64,000 nt of DNA, taken from positions 1-64,000 of the forward strand of contig CP012849.1 of assembly GCA_002074035.1 (NCBI GenBank), given 5' to 3'. The notes below the pieces were generated by a model. That model was given only the letters and a program-made list of their open reading frames with translations. It ran no database searches and had not been told where the DNA came from. Made by a program: the position numbers and the translations under genes. Origin of the DNA: Candidatus Riesia sp. GBBU. GTDB lineage: Bacteria > Pseudomonadota > Gammaproteobacteria > Enterobacterales > Enterobacteriaceae. Within the stretch, counting starts at the first letter, position 1. Every line of letters begins with the position of its first letter. Of this stretch, positions 1 through 13,023 are shown one piece after another.

Positions 1-3
1 AAC

Positions 4-19
4 AAGCTAAAATTAGCTT
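4..19. repeat. Inverted repeat just past the 23S 3' end
   Basis: AAGCTAA and TTAGCTT flank two bases, giving a near-perfect palindrome about 30 bases beyond the 23S 3' end. It could be part of an RNA processing stem or a terminator, but there is no clear T tail and the window ends here. Function is unknown. Confidence 0.25.
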
Positions 20-50
20 CATAAAAAATTTACTACAGTATTCTTAAATA

Positions 51-2988
<2,938 letters not shown>

Positions 2989-3064
2989 ATAAAAAGATCT
3001 TTAAAATCTTTCGATAAAGAATACTAATAAATCTTTATGATGCGTGTATTTAGCTTGTTCTAAT

Positions 3065-3076
3065 TGTTAAAGAGCA
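3065..3076 (-). promoter_or_regulatory. boxA antitermination element in the 16S-23S spacer
   Basis: On the minus strand the sequence is TGCTCTTTAACA, identical to the E. coli rrn spacer boxA. It lies between tRNA-Ala and the 23S gene, the position used by the E. coli spacer. boxA RNA is bound by NusB-NusE and supports rRNA antitermination. A weaker look-alike (ATCTCTTTAAGA) sits at 4810-4821 just before the 16S gene. Confidence 0.65.
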
Positions 3077-3094
3077 TAAAATTAAAATTTTTTA

Positions 3095-3167
3095 TGGAGC
3101 TAAGCGGAATCGAACCGCTGACCTTCTGATTGCAAAACAGATGCTCTACCGTCTAAGCTATAGCCCC
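3095..3167 (-). tRNA. alaT: tRNA-Ala (anticodon TGC)
   Basis: A 73-nt cloverleaf on the minus strand runs from GGGGCTA to AGCTCCA. The anticodon loop is CTTGCAA-like with anticodon TGC, and the T arm is GGTTCGATTCC. It lies in the 16S-23S spacer as the only spacer tRNA; E. coli spacers carry Ile plus Ala, or Glu. The 3' CCA is not encoded, because the gene is followed directly by TAAAA, so a CCA-adding enzyme is needed. Confidence 0.95.
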
Positions 3168-3257
3168 AATTTATTAAAATATATAAACATGAAGACAAAC
3201 CATAATATCTTTTACTGTTTTTTCTAATATGTCTATGAGCACTTACTGTATAAAAAA

Positions 3258-4807
<1,550 letters not shown>

Positions 4808-4925
4808 TTTCTTAAAGAGATTGTAATATAATTAAACAACATTATATTCAATCTATTAAGATATTACTTCTATACTTCTAGTAAGTGCTCAAAATTTTAA
4901 AATCTATCTAGTAAATCCAAAAAAT

Positions 4926-7013
4926 TTAATATGTAAGAAAAAATTTGTTTTTTCTTGTTCTTACTTTTAGTATTCTATCTTTTTTAATTTCTTTCGACAA
5001 TATTTTTTTGGATAATAAGTTCATTATTTTTTCTTGTATTACTTTATCTAAATTTTTTAATCCAAAGTTTTTATCGAATCCAATTTCACTCAATTTTGTT
5101 ATTACAGAAGATAGTGGTAAAACTTTATAACCAAGTTCTTTTGTTTTGTTAAGTATTTTTGTAAGCTTATTTTTCACTATATATTTAATTTGATTATTAC
5201 TAAGTTGATTAAAAATTACAATATCGTCAATTATTTTAATAAAATCTACATCAAAAATATGAAGAATAGAGTCTAATGAAATTTCCCGAATTTCGTCGTA
5301 TTTCGATTGCTTAAATCTTTCTCTTATTATATAAGAGATAATATTTGATTCCATAACTATTATTATATTTGAATGATTTATTGTCTTATCGTCAAGATCA
5401 ACAAATTTTTTATTTTTTAATATTTTCATAAGAAAATTAATAATATTTTTATCAGCTTGTTCAATATTTTTTAATAGAATTATGCAACTAGGATATATTT
5501 CAAGTTTTTTTATTAAAATTCCACGTTTATTATTTAATGACTTAGATTTACTTCCTATAAAGTCATATATTGAATTTTCATTACTGTAGTTTGACATGTT
5601 AATTTCTACTAAAGTATCTTCACTATTAAACAAAAATCTTGAAAGTATTTTACATAATTTAGTTTTTCCAATTCCTTTTGGTCCAAGAAATAAAAATGAA
5701 ATAATTTTATTCTTCGAACTTGATGAAAAAGTTTGATTTCTAATAATTGTATTCGAAACTCTAACAATTGCATTATTTTGTCCAATAATATTTTTTCTTA
5801 TTTCTCTTTCAATGAAAGTTAATTTTTCTTTTTCATTTTCTAATATTAGATTAATTGGTATTCCTTCGTCTTTAGAAATAATTTTTGCTATTTCAAGTTT
5901 TGTTACCTTATTATTTAATAGTTTTTTCCATTTAATTTCTTTTTTTTGTATGTATGAGATTCTTTTATTTAATAAAGGAATCATTTTTTTTTGTAATTCA
6001 TAAATTTTAAAGAAACTTTTGTTTCTTTTAGCTAGCTCCAATTTATTTTTAAGTTTTATTACTTTATTTTTAATGGTTTTAACATATTGAATTATTTCTC
6101 TTTCTTTTTTTAATTTGTTTCTTAAATCTAAAAGTTCATTTTTTTTTTGTATTATTTGTTTTATAATATTTTTTACTTTATTTTCATTTGTTTTATTGTT
6201 TGTGTGATCTAGAAAAGCTTTCTTCATTTCTAATTTTTCAATTTTATTTATTACTTTACGTAAAAACTTCGGATTAGAATCTATTTTAACTTTTACCATA
6301 GCACTAGCTCTGTCAATTAAATCTATTGCTTTACCAGGTAAAACTTTATCCTTAATAAAACGATTAGAAAAATTGTAAGCTGCTAAAATTGCTGAACTTG
6401 TTATTTGAACATTATAGAATAATTCATATTTATATTTCATATTTTCCAATATGGAAACTGTTTGTTTCTCTGTAGGTTCTTTTATATATATTTTTTGAAA
6501 CCTTCTATCTAATATAGAATCTGGTAATATATAACTTATATATTTACTTTTTGAAGTTGTACCTATACAATACACATGTCTTTTATCAATTTTGCTCTTT
6601 AATTTTTTTATAATCTTCAAATTTTTACTAATTTTTTTGTAGAATATTTCATGTAAATTTTCGATAAAAATAATAACATTTGTATTTCCTCTGATCTTTG
6701 AGAGAATTCTATTTATTTTATGTAAAAGTTTTTTAGAATATTCTATTTCTTTTAGTATATCGTTTAATTTTATATAAAGAATTTTTTTATTTATTAGTTC
6801 TTTTGGGACTTTCCTATCTATAATTCTTTTTACGAGTCCGTAAACAATAGATTTTTTACCTATTCCATTTTCTCCAATAAGTATCGGATTATTTTTTGTT
6901 TTTCTATAAAAAATTTGAATAATATCTTCTATCTCTTTTTTTAATATAATTACAGAATTTAATTTTCCTTCTTCTTCTATTCTATTTAAATTTATAATAT
7001 ATTGCTTGAGCAT
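4926..7013 (-). CDS. clpB: ClpB disaggregase homolog, N-domain missing and ATPase sites degenerate
   Basis: Homolog of the Hsp100 disaggregase that works with DnaK to resolubilise aggregates. At 695 aa it lacks the N-terminal substrate domain (E. coli is 857 aa) and begins at the E. coli linker region just before NBD1. An in-frame stop lies five codons upstream of the ATG. Residues 1-245 are NBD1, about 250-390 the coiled-coil middle domain, 405-695 NBD2. NBD1 Walker A is GENGIGKK (47-54, T replaced by K) and Walker B is FIEN (116-119) instead of IDE. NBD2 keeps Walker A GPKGIGKT (444-451), but Walker B DE is KN (515-516), the FINR arginine finger is FIKI, sensor-2 GAR is GLK, and the pore tyrosine segment is lost. 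It follows rluD as in E. coli, with pgeF deleted between them. ATPase activity looks unlikely (inference). Confidence 0.9.
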   Translation of the reverse strand: MLKQYIINLNRIEEEGKLNSVIILKKEIEDIIQIFYRKTKNNPILIGENGIGKKSIVYGLVKRIIDRKVPKELINKKILYIKLNDILKEIEYSKKLLHKINRILSKIRGNTNVIIFIENLHEIFYKKISKNLKIIKKLKSKIDKRHVYCIGTTSKSKYISYILPDSILDRRFQKIYIKEPTEKQTVSILENMKYKYELFYNVQITSSAILAAYNFSNRFIKDKVLPGKAIDLIDRASAMVKVKIDSNPKFLRKVINKIEKLEMKKAFLDHTNNKTNENKVKNIIKQIIQKKNELLDLRNKLKKEREIIQYVKTIKNKVIKLKNKLELAKRNKSFFKIYELQKKMIPLLNKRISYIQKKEIKWKKLLNNKVTKLEIAKIISKDEGIPINLILENEKEKLTFIEREIRKNIIGQNNAIVRVSNTIIRNQTFSSSSKNKIISFLFLGPKGIGKTKLCKILSRFLFNSEDTLVEINMSNYSNENSIYDFIGSKSKSLNNKRGILIKKLEIYPSCIILLKNIEQADKNIINFLMKILKNKKFVDLDDKTINHSNIIIVMESNIISYIIRERFKQSKYDEIREISLDSILHIFDVDFIKIIDDIVIFNQLSNNQIKYIVKNKLTKILNKTKELGYKVLPLSSVITKLSEIGFDKNFGLKNLDKVIQEKIMNLLSKKILSKEIKKDRILKVRTRKNKFFLTY

Positions 7014-7107
7014 TTTATTATAATCCTATTTAAAAATTAAAGTTTAAGAAATTTTTTGTAAAGTAATTAGTCAACTAAAATAGAATTTAAGAAAAATTTA
7101 ATATGCT

Positions 7108-8037
7108 TTATGAATTTTTTCTTAAAAATGATATCAGAGACAACATATTTTCAGGTAATTTAGCTTTTAATATAATTTTATTTTTTTTGATCGGATGAAA
7201 AAATTCTATTTTTTTAGAATGAAGCGCTAACTTTCTAAATATATCAGAATAATAAATTTTATTATTGAAGAATCTATTATAAACTTCATCTCCTACAATT
7301 GGATGACCAATTGACTCCATATGGACACGTATTTGATGTGTTCTTCCAGACTTCGGTATTATTTTTAATCTTGTATGATTTAGAAAATATTCCAAAACCT
7401 TGTAAAAAGTAATTGATGATTTTCCATTAGGATGAATAGACATTTTTGTTCTTCTTATTGGATGTCTTAAAATTCTTTTATTAACTATCCCATCTGAACA
7501 AACTATTTTCTCAACTATAGCTTCATATTCTTTATATACTTTTCTTAATTTGAAATCTTCAATTAGTTTCATTTGCGAATTTAAATCTTTTGCTATAATT
7601 AACGCTCCTGTAGTATTTTTGTCTAATCTGTGCACTATACCGCCTCTGAAAATTTTTTTATTTTCAGGATAATAATACAAAATTGAGTTTAATAAAGTAT
7701 GTTCTTCATTTTTATGTCCTGGATGTACAGTAATTCCATATTGTTTATTTATAACTAATATATATTTATCTTCATAAATAATTTTTATTGGAATTTTTTT
7801 GGCTTTTATTGATTTTTCTCGTTTCTTTTTTACTTTTATTTCAACTAGAAAACTTCCAGAAATATTTTTTTTTGGACTATTAATAATTTTATGATTTATT
7901 CTAACTTTATTTTTTAATATCCAATTTTTTATTCTTGTACGAGAATATTCAGGTAAAAACTCAGATAAATATTTGTCCAATCTGTTTTTACCTTTTTTAA
8001 AAAAAATTTTTTTTCTAAAATTTAGCAAATAACACAT
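7108..8037 (-). CDS. rluD: 23S rRNA pseudouridine synthase RluD
   Basis: RluD makes the pseudouridines of helix 69 in 23S rRNA (positions 1911, 1915 and 1917 in E. coli). The 309-aa protein has an N-terminal S4-like domain (about 17-70) and the RluA-family catalytic motif HRLDKNTTG with the nucleophilic Asp at 139, the same number as in E. coli. The RTHQIRVHM motif follows near residue 240. Length is slightly below the E. coli 326 aa because the C-terminal tail is short. It lies 94 bp upstream of clpB; the intervening pgeF of E. coli is gone. RluC is the nearest alternative, but the clpB/rrn context favours RluD. Confidence 0.93.
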   Translation of the reverse strand: MCYLLNFRKKIFFKKGKNRLDKYLSEFLPEYSRTRIKNWILKNKVRINHKIINSPKKNISGSFLVEIKVKKKREKSIKAKKIPIKIIYEDKYILVINKQYGITVHPGHKNEEHTLLNSILYYYPENKKIFRGGIVHRLDKNTTGALIIAKDLNSQMKLIEDFKLRKVYKEYEAIVEKIVCSDGIVNKRILRHPIRRTKMSIHPNGKSSITFYKVLEYFLNHTRLKIIPKSGRTHQIRVHMESIGHPIVGDEVYNRFFNNKIYYSDIFRKLALHSKKIEFFHPIKKNKIILKAKLPENMLSLISFLRKNS

Positions 8038-8315
8038 ATTGATAACAATTTTTTAAAAACTAAGTTTTTTTCTAAAATAGGAATAAAAATTATGAATAAA
8101 TTTTTGATTTTTTATAAAATAAACATTTTATTTAAAAGTTTTACATATTTTAAGTATAAAATTTTTAGTTAAAAAATGAAAAATTCAAAATATCATAAAT
8201 ATTTCAAACAATTAAATAAATCATTAAAATAAAATTCCATAATTTTCATAAAATATAATAAATTCATTTAAGTGAATAATAGATTGAAAATTTCAACAGT
8301 TAAATTTATTAATTT

Positions 8316-8702
8316 CTATCTTGTAGTATTTTTATTAGAATTTTTATTAAAATTTATTTTTTCTTTAATTTTGATAAGTTTTTTACTTACATTCCTTAAG
8401 AAATATAACTTAGATTTTCTAACAATTCCTGAACGTTTGACATAGATTTCCTTAATAGCCGGAGAGTAAGTACTGAAAGTTTTTTCTACACCTTCAGATC
8501 CAAAATTTTTTCTCACTGTAAATGAAGAACTTATACCTTTTTTTCTAATTGATATAACTATTCCATCAAATGTCTGTATTCTCTTTTTAGATCCATCTAC
8601 TATCCAAACTTTAACATTAACCGTATCACCAACATGAAAAACAGGAACACGTATATTCTTAATTTGATCTAATTCAATTTGATAAATAAATTGATTTTTC
8701 AT
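8316..8702 (-). CDS. rplS: 50S ribosomal protein L19
   Basis: L19 sits at the 30S-50S interface. The 128-aa protein carries the family signature VPVFHVGDTVNVKV near residue 20 and RSGIVRKSKLYFLR near 90-105. A lysine/asparagine-rich tail makes it about 13 aa longer than E. coli L19. It is the last gene of the conserved rpsP-rimM-trmD-rplS operon, 56 bp after trmD. The next 278 bp toward rluD show no gene. Confidence 0.97.
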   Translation of the reverse strand: MKNQFIYQIELDQIKNIRVPVFHVGDTVNVKVWIVDGSKKRIQTFDGIVISIRKKGISSSFTVRKNFGSEGVEKTFSTYSPAIKEIYVKRSGIVRKSKLYFLRNVSKKLIKIKEKINFNKNSNKNTTR

Positions 8703-8758
8703 ATTTATGAATTCCTAAAACTTAGTTAAAATCTATGAATATTTTAACAATAGATTAT

Positions 8759-9451
8759 TTATTTTTTATTTAAAGTTTTCAACAAATTTGGTTTTTTAAT
8801 TAAGGTGTTTTTAAGTGCTTGTTTCTTTCTCCAGCAAAGTATCTTCTTATGATTTCCAGACAGTAAAACTTCTGGAACTTTAATCCCATTAAATATACTA
8901 GGTCTTGTGTAATTTGGATAATCTAACATACAATTAAAAAAAGATTCTTGCTCTCTTGAATTACTGTTATTAAAATAATATGGTAGTTCTTTAGAAATTA
9001 AATCAATTAATATAATCGCAGCTAATTCACCTCCACTAATTACGTAGTCTCCTATAGATAATTCTTCATCTACGAAATTATCTATAATTCTTTCATCGAT
9101 TCCTTTATATCTTCCACATAAAAAGATAATTCTTTTCTTTTTAATAAAATTTTTTATTTTCTTGCTATTCAATAGTTTACCTTGAGGAGATAAGTAAACA
9201 ACAATAGTATCATTTCCAATTTTTTTTTTCGCTACATTAATTGCGTGAAAAACCGGTTCGATCATAACGACCATCCCTGGTCCTCCGCCATATGGACGAT
9301 CATCAACCATCCTATTTTTCTTTTTAGAAAAATCTCTAATATTAAAATTATATATTTCTAAGTGTCCAGAACATATTAATTTTTTTACTATTCCATATTT
9401 TACAAAATTAGTAATTATTTCTGGGAAAAAACTGATAATTCCAATTTTCAT
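8759..9451 (-). CDS. trmD: tRNA (guanine-37-N1)-methyltransferase TrmD, catalytic residues altered
   Basis: TrmD uses S-adenosylmethionine to make m1G37 in tRNAs reading CNN codons, which prevents +1 frameshifting; it is a trefoil-knot SPOUT enzyme. The 230-aa protein has the N-terminal DDRPYGGGPGM motif (50-60), YLSPQG (86-91), the knot motif SIGDYVISGGE (132-142), and the C-terminal LLSGNHKKI motif. The C-terminal tail is about 25 aa shorter than in E. coli. Numbering matches E. coli through residue 170, and three catalytic-centre positions differ: Glu116 is Lys (GRYKGID), Arg154 is Lys, Asp169 is Glu. Activity is therefore uncertain. It lies 13 bp after rimM. Confidence 0.95.
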   Translation of the reverse strand: MKIGIISFFPEIITNFVKYGIVKKLICSGHLEIYNFNIRDFSKKKNRMVDDRPYGGGPGMVVMIEPVFHAINVAKKKIGNDTIVVYLSPQGKLLNSKKIKNFIKKKRIIFLCGRYKGIDERIIDNFVDEELSIGDYVISGGELAAIILIDLISKELPYYFNNSNSREQESFFNCMLDYPNYTRPSIFNGIKVPEVLLSGNHKKILCWRKKQALKNTLIKKPNLLKTLNKK

Positions 9452-9464
9452 TTTTCATCATTTA

Positions 9465-10003
9465 TTACAAATTATGAGTTATTATTATCTTTTTAGATAA
9501 GATATTAACAGTTTTAATTGTTTTACCAATCAAAAATGGAATCAAAATTTCCTTTTTCTTGTTAGAAAACTCATGTTTTAATACTAAAACATCATTAGAA
9601 CCTGTTTCAATCAAATATTTAACTATACCTATATATCTGCCTAAACCGTCAAAAACTTTACAATTTATCAAATCCTTCCAATAATACTGATTATCTTTTA
9701 ATTTTGGTAACATTTTTTCTTTAATCATGATTCTAGAGTTCATAAGTTTAGAGGCAGAGCATCTATCATCAATATTTATTATTTTTACTAGAAAAAAATT
9801 TTTTTTGCTATTAGTTAATTTTTTAATTTTTATAAAATTAAAAAATTTTTTTTTATTATCCAATATTTATAATTAAAAATTTCATCATCTTTCTCTGTAT
9901 ATGATATAATCTTTATTAATCCTTTTATACCATATGAAGAAACTACTTTTCCGATAGTAATTAAAAAATTTACAGAATCTATTTTCTTTGATTTACTTTT
10001 CAT
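9465..10003 (-). CDS. rimM: Ribosome maturation factor RimM, split by a poly(A) frameshift
   Basis: RimM binds S19 and helps mature the 30S head. The intact C-terminal 132-codon frame (9465-9863) contains the PRC-barrel part with YYWKDL, GSNDVLV and PFLIGKTIK. The N-terminal part lies in another frame from the ATG at 10003, giving MKSKSKKIDSVNF, then GKVVSSYGIKG and YKYWII, which match the E. coli RimM N-terminus. The frames meet at an A9 run (minus strand, 9846-9854); one more A would join them into a 179-aa protein (E. coli 182). The ATG overlaps the rpsP stop by 11 nt, supporting this start. A TTG at 9863 is a poor alternative because it would lose about 50 residues. Database annotation may call it a pseudogene. 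Confidence 0.85.
9846..9854 (-). repeat. A9 slippage tract in rimM
   Basis: On the coding strand nine A residues lie between the two rimM frames. Reading through as ATA AAA AAA AAA TTT needs one extra A. This is the junction between the RimM N-terminal and C-terminal coding parts. Confidence 0.8.
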
Positions 10004-10250
10004 TTATATCCTTAGAAATATTTCTTTTAATTATATATGAAACTCTTTTAGAAACTTTTGCTCCAAAATTTATCCAGTGATTTAATCTTTTAATGTTTAA
10101 TTGAATTCCTGATTTTTTTGATTTTAATGGATCAAAAAATCCTATTTTTTCTATAAATTTTCCATCCCTTGAATTAAGATTATTTGTTACAATTACTCTA
10201 TAGAATGGTCTTTTTTTTCTTCCTAATCTTGATAGACGAATCTTTAACAT
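9993..10250 (-). CDS. rpsP: 30S ribosomal protein S16
   Basis: S16 is an assembly protein of the 30S body and platform. The 85-aa product starts MLKIRLSRLGRKKRPFY, the standard S16 opening, and carries IEKIGFFDPL and the NHWINFGAKVS segment seen in the family. It is the first gene of the rpsP-rimM-trmD-rplS operon. The ffh gene found upstream in many relatives is not in the 408 bp before it. The stop codon overlaps the start of rimM. Confidence 0.97.
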   Translation of the reverse strand: MLKIRLSRLGRKKRPFYRVIVTNNLNSRDGKFIEKIGFFDPLKSKKSGIQLNIKRLNHWINFGAKVSKRVSYIIKRNISKDINEK

Positions 10251-10658
10251 ATTTTATTCTCCATAAACGTCATTTTAGAAAAAAATTTGTATAATTATTC
10301 ATGTAAATTAACATAAATATATTCAAAAATTAAACAAATTCTATTAAATTATTTTTAGAAAAATTAATTTTTGAAACACTAATCTTTTAGTTAAAAACCT
10401 AATATGAATTTTCATTAAATAAATAAATTTAATTTCTATTATAGAAACATTATGATAATACAAATAATTTCGAATGTTCTGAAAAATTTTTAATATATCA
10501 AACGATTAATTAAGACTACAAAACTTATTAGATTTTTAACAAAAAAATACCAATTAAATGAAATTCAAAATATTTATCAAAATCGTTAAACTAATTAATA
10601 ATACAAAAATTCAACACTTATCTTTTTAAAAGATACAAAGTTAATTTGAAAATAAAAT
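10251..10658. other. AT-rich spacer without a visible gene
   Basis: These 408 bases lie between gshA and rpsP (both minus strand) and must include the rpsP promoter. I see no tRNA, no conserved coding similarity and no strong hairpin. In E. coli this interval holds many genes, so the region is probably deletion scar plus decayed DNA. Confidence 0.5.
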
Positions 10659-12242
10659 TTATGTACTACTAGATCTTTGCGTTTTCTTTAGAAATTCATT
10701 AAAACTAATCTTATCTTCTTTCTCAATTCTTTTTTGTTTAAAAACAGATTTATTTCTTTCTGTGATAAAATCAGATTCCTTAATAATTTCATAATACTCA
10801 TTAATAGAATTTTCATGATATTTCATTGCTAAATTCAGTCCAAACTCTTTCATTCCATTCTGGATATTTTGTAAAATTCTACCAGAAAATGTCAATGTTG
10901 GATCTTTGATCATTTCAATTAAATTAAAGCAAGTTTTTTTATACTGAATATCACCTGTTATCTTATCTAGCAAATCTGCTAGCTTAACTAAATCGTTCAT
11001 CAACATTTGACTCGTTTCTTGCAGAGAAATCCTTTTCGTGCCACAGTTCATTAATATTGATTTTTTTGGTTTTCTACCTTTAAGAGTAACTTGATTCCAA
11101 TTTTTTAAACAACAATTTAATTCTTTTTCATTCATGAAAGGAGAATCTGCAAGTATACACCAAATTAAAAATAAATCTAAAAAATAAATTTGTAATTTAT
11201 CTACTCCAATTGGATTGAAAGGATTAACATCTAAAGATCTGATTTCAATATATTCTATACCTTTTTTTAAAATTGAGTCTAATGTGGATATTCTACTTGA
11301 TAGAATGCCTTTTGGTCTAATAGGAATGTAAAGCTCATTCTCTATTTGTAGAATATTCGTATTGATTTGCAATCTATTTCCTTTTCTGTCAAAGAGACTT
11401 ATCTTTTCAAATTCTGGAGAAGATTTTTCTGTAGCTTTCTTTACAGATTTCACATAATTTGCCAAATTATTGAACGTAATTTTCAAATCATTTTTTAATT
11501 TAATTTTGTTGTACCCAAAATTGCTCATCCTTAATGATGTTGCATATGGTAAATAATACGTTTCATTAGAAGCTCTTTTAAAAGGAAAATTTATTTTATT
11601 TTCAATCAAATAAGATTTAAAAACCGCTGGAGAAGAACCAAATAAATATGGAATTATCCAACCAAATCTATAGTAATTTCTTATCATACAAAGATATCCG
11701 TATGATATTTTAGTATTTTTATTTTTTATATTTTGAGCTTCAATAATAGTTTTCCAAAACTTTCTAGAAAAAGAAAAGTTATAATGTATGCCAGATATTA
11801 TCTGCATAAAAGGACCATATCTACTTCTCAATCCTCTTCTGTAAAGAGTCTTAAACTTTCCAATATTAGAGCTTCCATACTTTGCTAACAGAATATCTTC
11901 TTTTTTTCTTACATAACATGGCATACTAAATGGCCACATTAGTTCTTTTTTAAGGTTTTTTGCAGTATGACGATATAAATCTCTTAAAAAAGATAAAACA
12001 TATTCTATATTCTTACTTACCGGAGTCACAAATTCTAATAAAGACTCAGAAAAATCTGTTGTAATCCAAGAATGTGTTAAAGGCTTACCTAAATTTTCCG
12101 GATGATTCGACTTAGCAATAGTTCCATCATAGTTAATTCTTAATGTTTCTCTTTCTATTCCTCTATATAACTCAAGCAAAACATTAGGATTACTTTCTAA
12201 TTTTTGAATTGATTTTGATATATTAGGAAAATCTACTACCAT
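10659..12242 (-). CDS. gshA: Glutamate-cysteine ligase
   Basis: GshA catalyses the first and rate-limiting step of glutathione synthesis, the ATP-dependent joining of glutamate and cysteine. The 527-aa protein is the proteobacterial GshA type (E. coli 518 aa), with GIERETLRINYDG near residue 28, TTDFSESLLEF near 62, and IEIRSLDVNPF near 336. It lies downstream of tRNA-Arg, tRNA-Ser, csrA, alaS and recA, the same order as in E. coli. Its partner gshB lies about 5.6 kb away on the other strand, so the pathway is complete. Confidence 0.96.
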   Translation of the reverse strand: MVVDFPNISKSIQKLESNPNVLLELYRGIERETLRINYDGTIAKSNHPENLGKPLTHSWITTDFSESLLEFVTPVSKNIEYVLSFLRDLYRHTAKNLKKELMWPFSMPCYVRKKEDILLAKYGSSNIGKFKTLYRRGLRSRYGPFMQIISGIHYNFSFSRKFWKTIIEAQNIKNKNTKISYGYLCMIRNYYRFGWIIPYLFGSSPAVFKSYLIENKINFPFKRASNETYYLPYATSLRMSNFGYNKIKLKNDLKITFNNLANYVKSVKKATEKSSPEFEKISLFDRKGNRLQINTNILQIENELYIPIRPKGILSSRISTLDSILKKGIEYIEIRSLDVNPFNPIGVDKLQIYFLDLFLIWCILADSPFMNEKELNCCLKNWNQVTLKGRKPKKSILMNCGTKRISLQETSQMLMNDLVKLADLLDKITGDIQYKKTCFNLIEMIKDPTLTFSGRILQNIQNGMKEFGLNLAMKYHENSINEYYEIIKESDFITERNKSVFKQKRIEKEDKISFNEFLKKTQRSSST

Positions 12243-12346
12243 ATAAATTTCTCAATTTACTAATAGATTTTTATGTAATTATTTTAACTATTAGATTTGT
12301 CTTGCATTAACAAAATTTTTATTCATAAATATAAAAGTATTTGAAT

Positions 12347-12420
12347 CGCATCCAGAAGGATTCGAACCTCCGACCTCTCGGTTCGTAGCCGAGTGCTCTG
12401 TCCAACTAAGCTATGGATGC
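12347..12420 (-). tRNA. argV: tRNA-Arg (anticodon ACG)
   Basis: A minus-strand cloverleaf from GCATCCATAGC to GGATGCG. The anticodon arm is CTCGGCTACGAACCGAG with anticodon ACG, whose A34 is normally deaminated to inosine by TadA. The T arm is GGAGGTTCGAATCC. It follows tRNA-Ser as in the E. coli serV-argVYZQ cluster, but only one Arg copy remains of four. No CCA is encoded. Confidence 0.95.
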
Positions 12421-12429
12421 GCAAATATT

Positions 12430-12517
12430 CGGTGAGAGAGGGATTCGAACCCTCGATGTAATAAAATCACATACTCCCTTAGCAGGAGAGCGCCTTAAAC
12501 CTCTCGGCCATCTCACC
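12430..12517 (-). tRNA. serV: tRNA-Ser (anticodon GCT)
   Basis: An 88-nt minus-strand tRNA with a long variable arm, starting GGTGAGATGGCCGAG. The anticodon arm is CTCTCCTGCTAAGGGAG with anticodon GCT, reading AGC/AGU. It lies between csrA and tRNA-Arg as in E. coli. No CCA is encoded; AATATT follows the discriminator base. Confidence 0.95.
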
Positions 12518-12740
12518 AAATTAAAGTTTTTAATTTTTAGATGTTTATATATTAAAAGTTTTCTATATTTAAAGAAACATTAAAATAAAACAAATACTTA
12601 AAATGTTTGTAAAATTTATCAGGTTTTTATATTAAATTAACATATGTTTTAAAATATATCTTAATACATTTAATATACTTAAAAGTTAAATAATTTATCA
12701 AATTAATTGATTTTTGATTTATAATATTTAACAAAAATTA

Positions 12741-12923
12741 CTAATCTGAATTATTTTTTTTTTCATCCTGAATTTTCTGGTAAATCTCTTCTCTGTGTAT
12801 AGAAATTTTTTTAGGTGCGTTCACTCCTATACGAACTTGATTTCCTTTAACTCCTAAAACAGTTACAGTTATCTCATCTCCTATAATTAACATTTCGCCT
12901 ATTCGACGAGTGAGAATTAACAT
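12741..12923 (-). CDS. csrA: Carbon storage regulator CsrA
   Basis: CsrA is a small dimeric RNA-binding protein that recognises GGA motifs in mRNA leaders and adjusts translation and stability. The 60-aa product begins [20 protein letters not shown] and includes VRIGVNAPK and [10 protein letters not shown] with the RNA-contacting Arg near 44. It is almost the same length as E. coli CsrA (61 aa). It lies between alaS and tRNA-Ser as in E. coli. Its start has a good upstream site (AAGGAG). It is one of very few regulators in this window. A coding A10 run near the C-terminus is in frame. Confidence 0.97.
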   Translation of the reverse strand: MLILTRRIGEMLIIGDEITVTVLGVKGNQVRIGVNAPKKISIHREEIYQKIQDEKKNNSD

Positions 12924-13023
12924 TGTTTTCTCCTTTTAATGATTAAATATCTAATAGATATCCGATTTAAATTTCCAATATTTACTTTATATAATTTACT
13001 AAATTTCTTAAAATTATTAAAAT

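Noticed and set aside
4810-4821. Second boxA-like element before 16S (ATCTCTTTAAGA)
   Set aside because: It matches only 9 of 12 positions and lies too close to the mature 16S end compared with the E. coli leader boxA.
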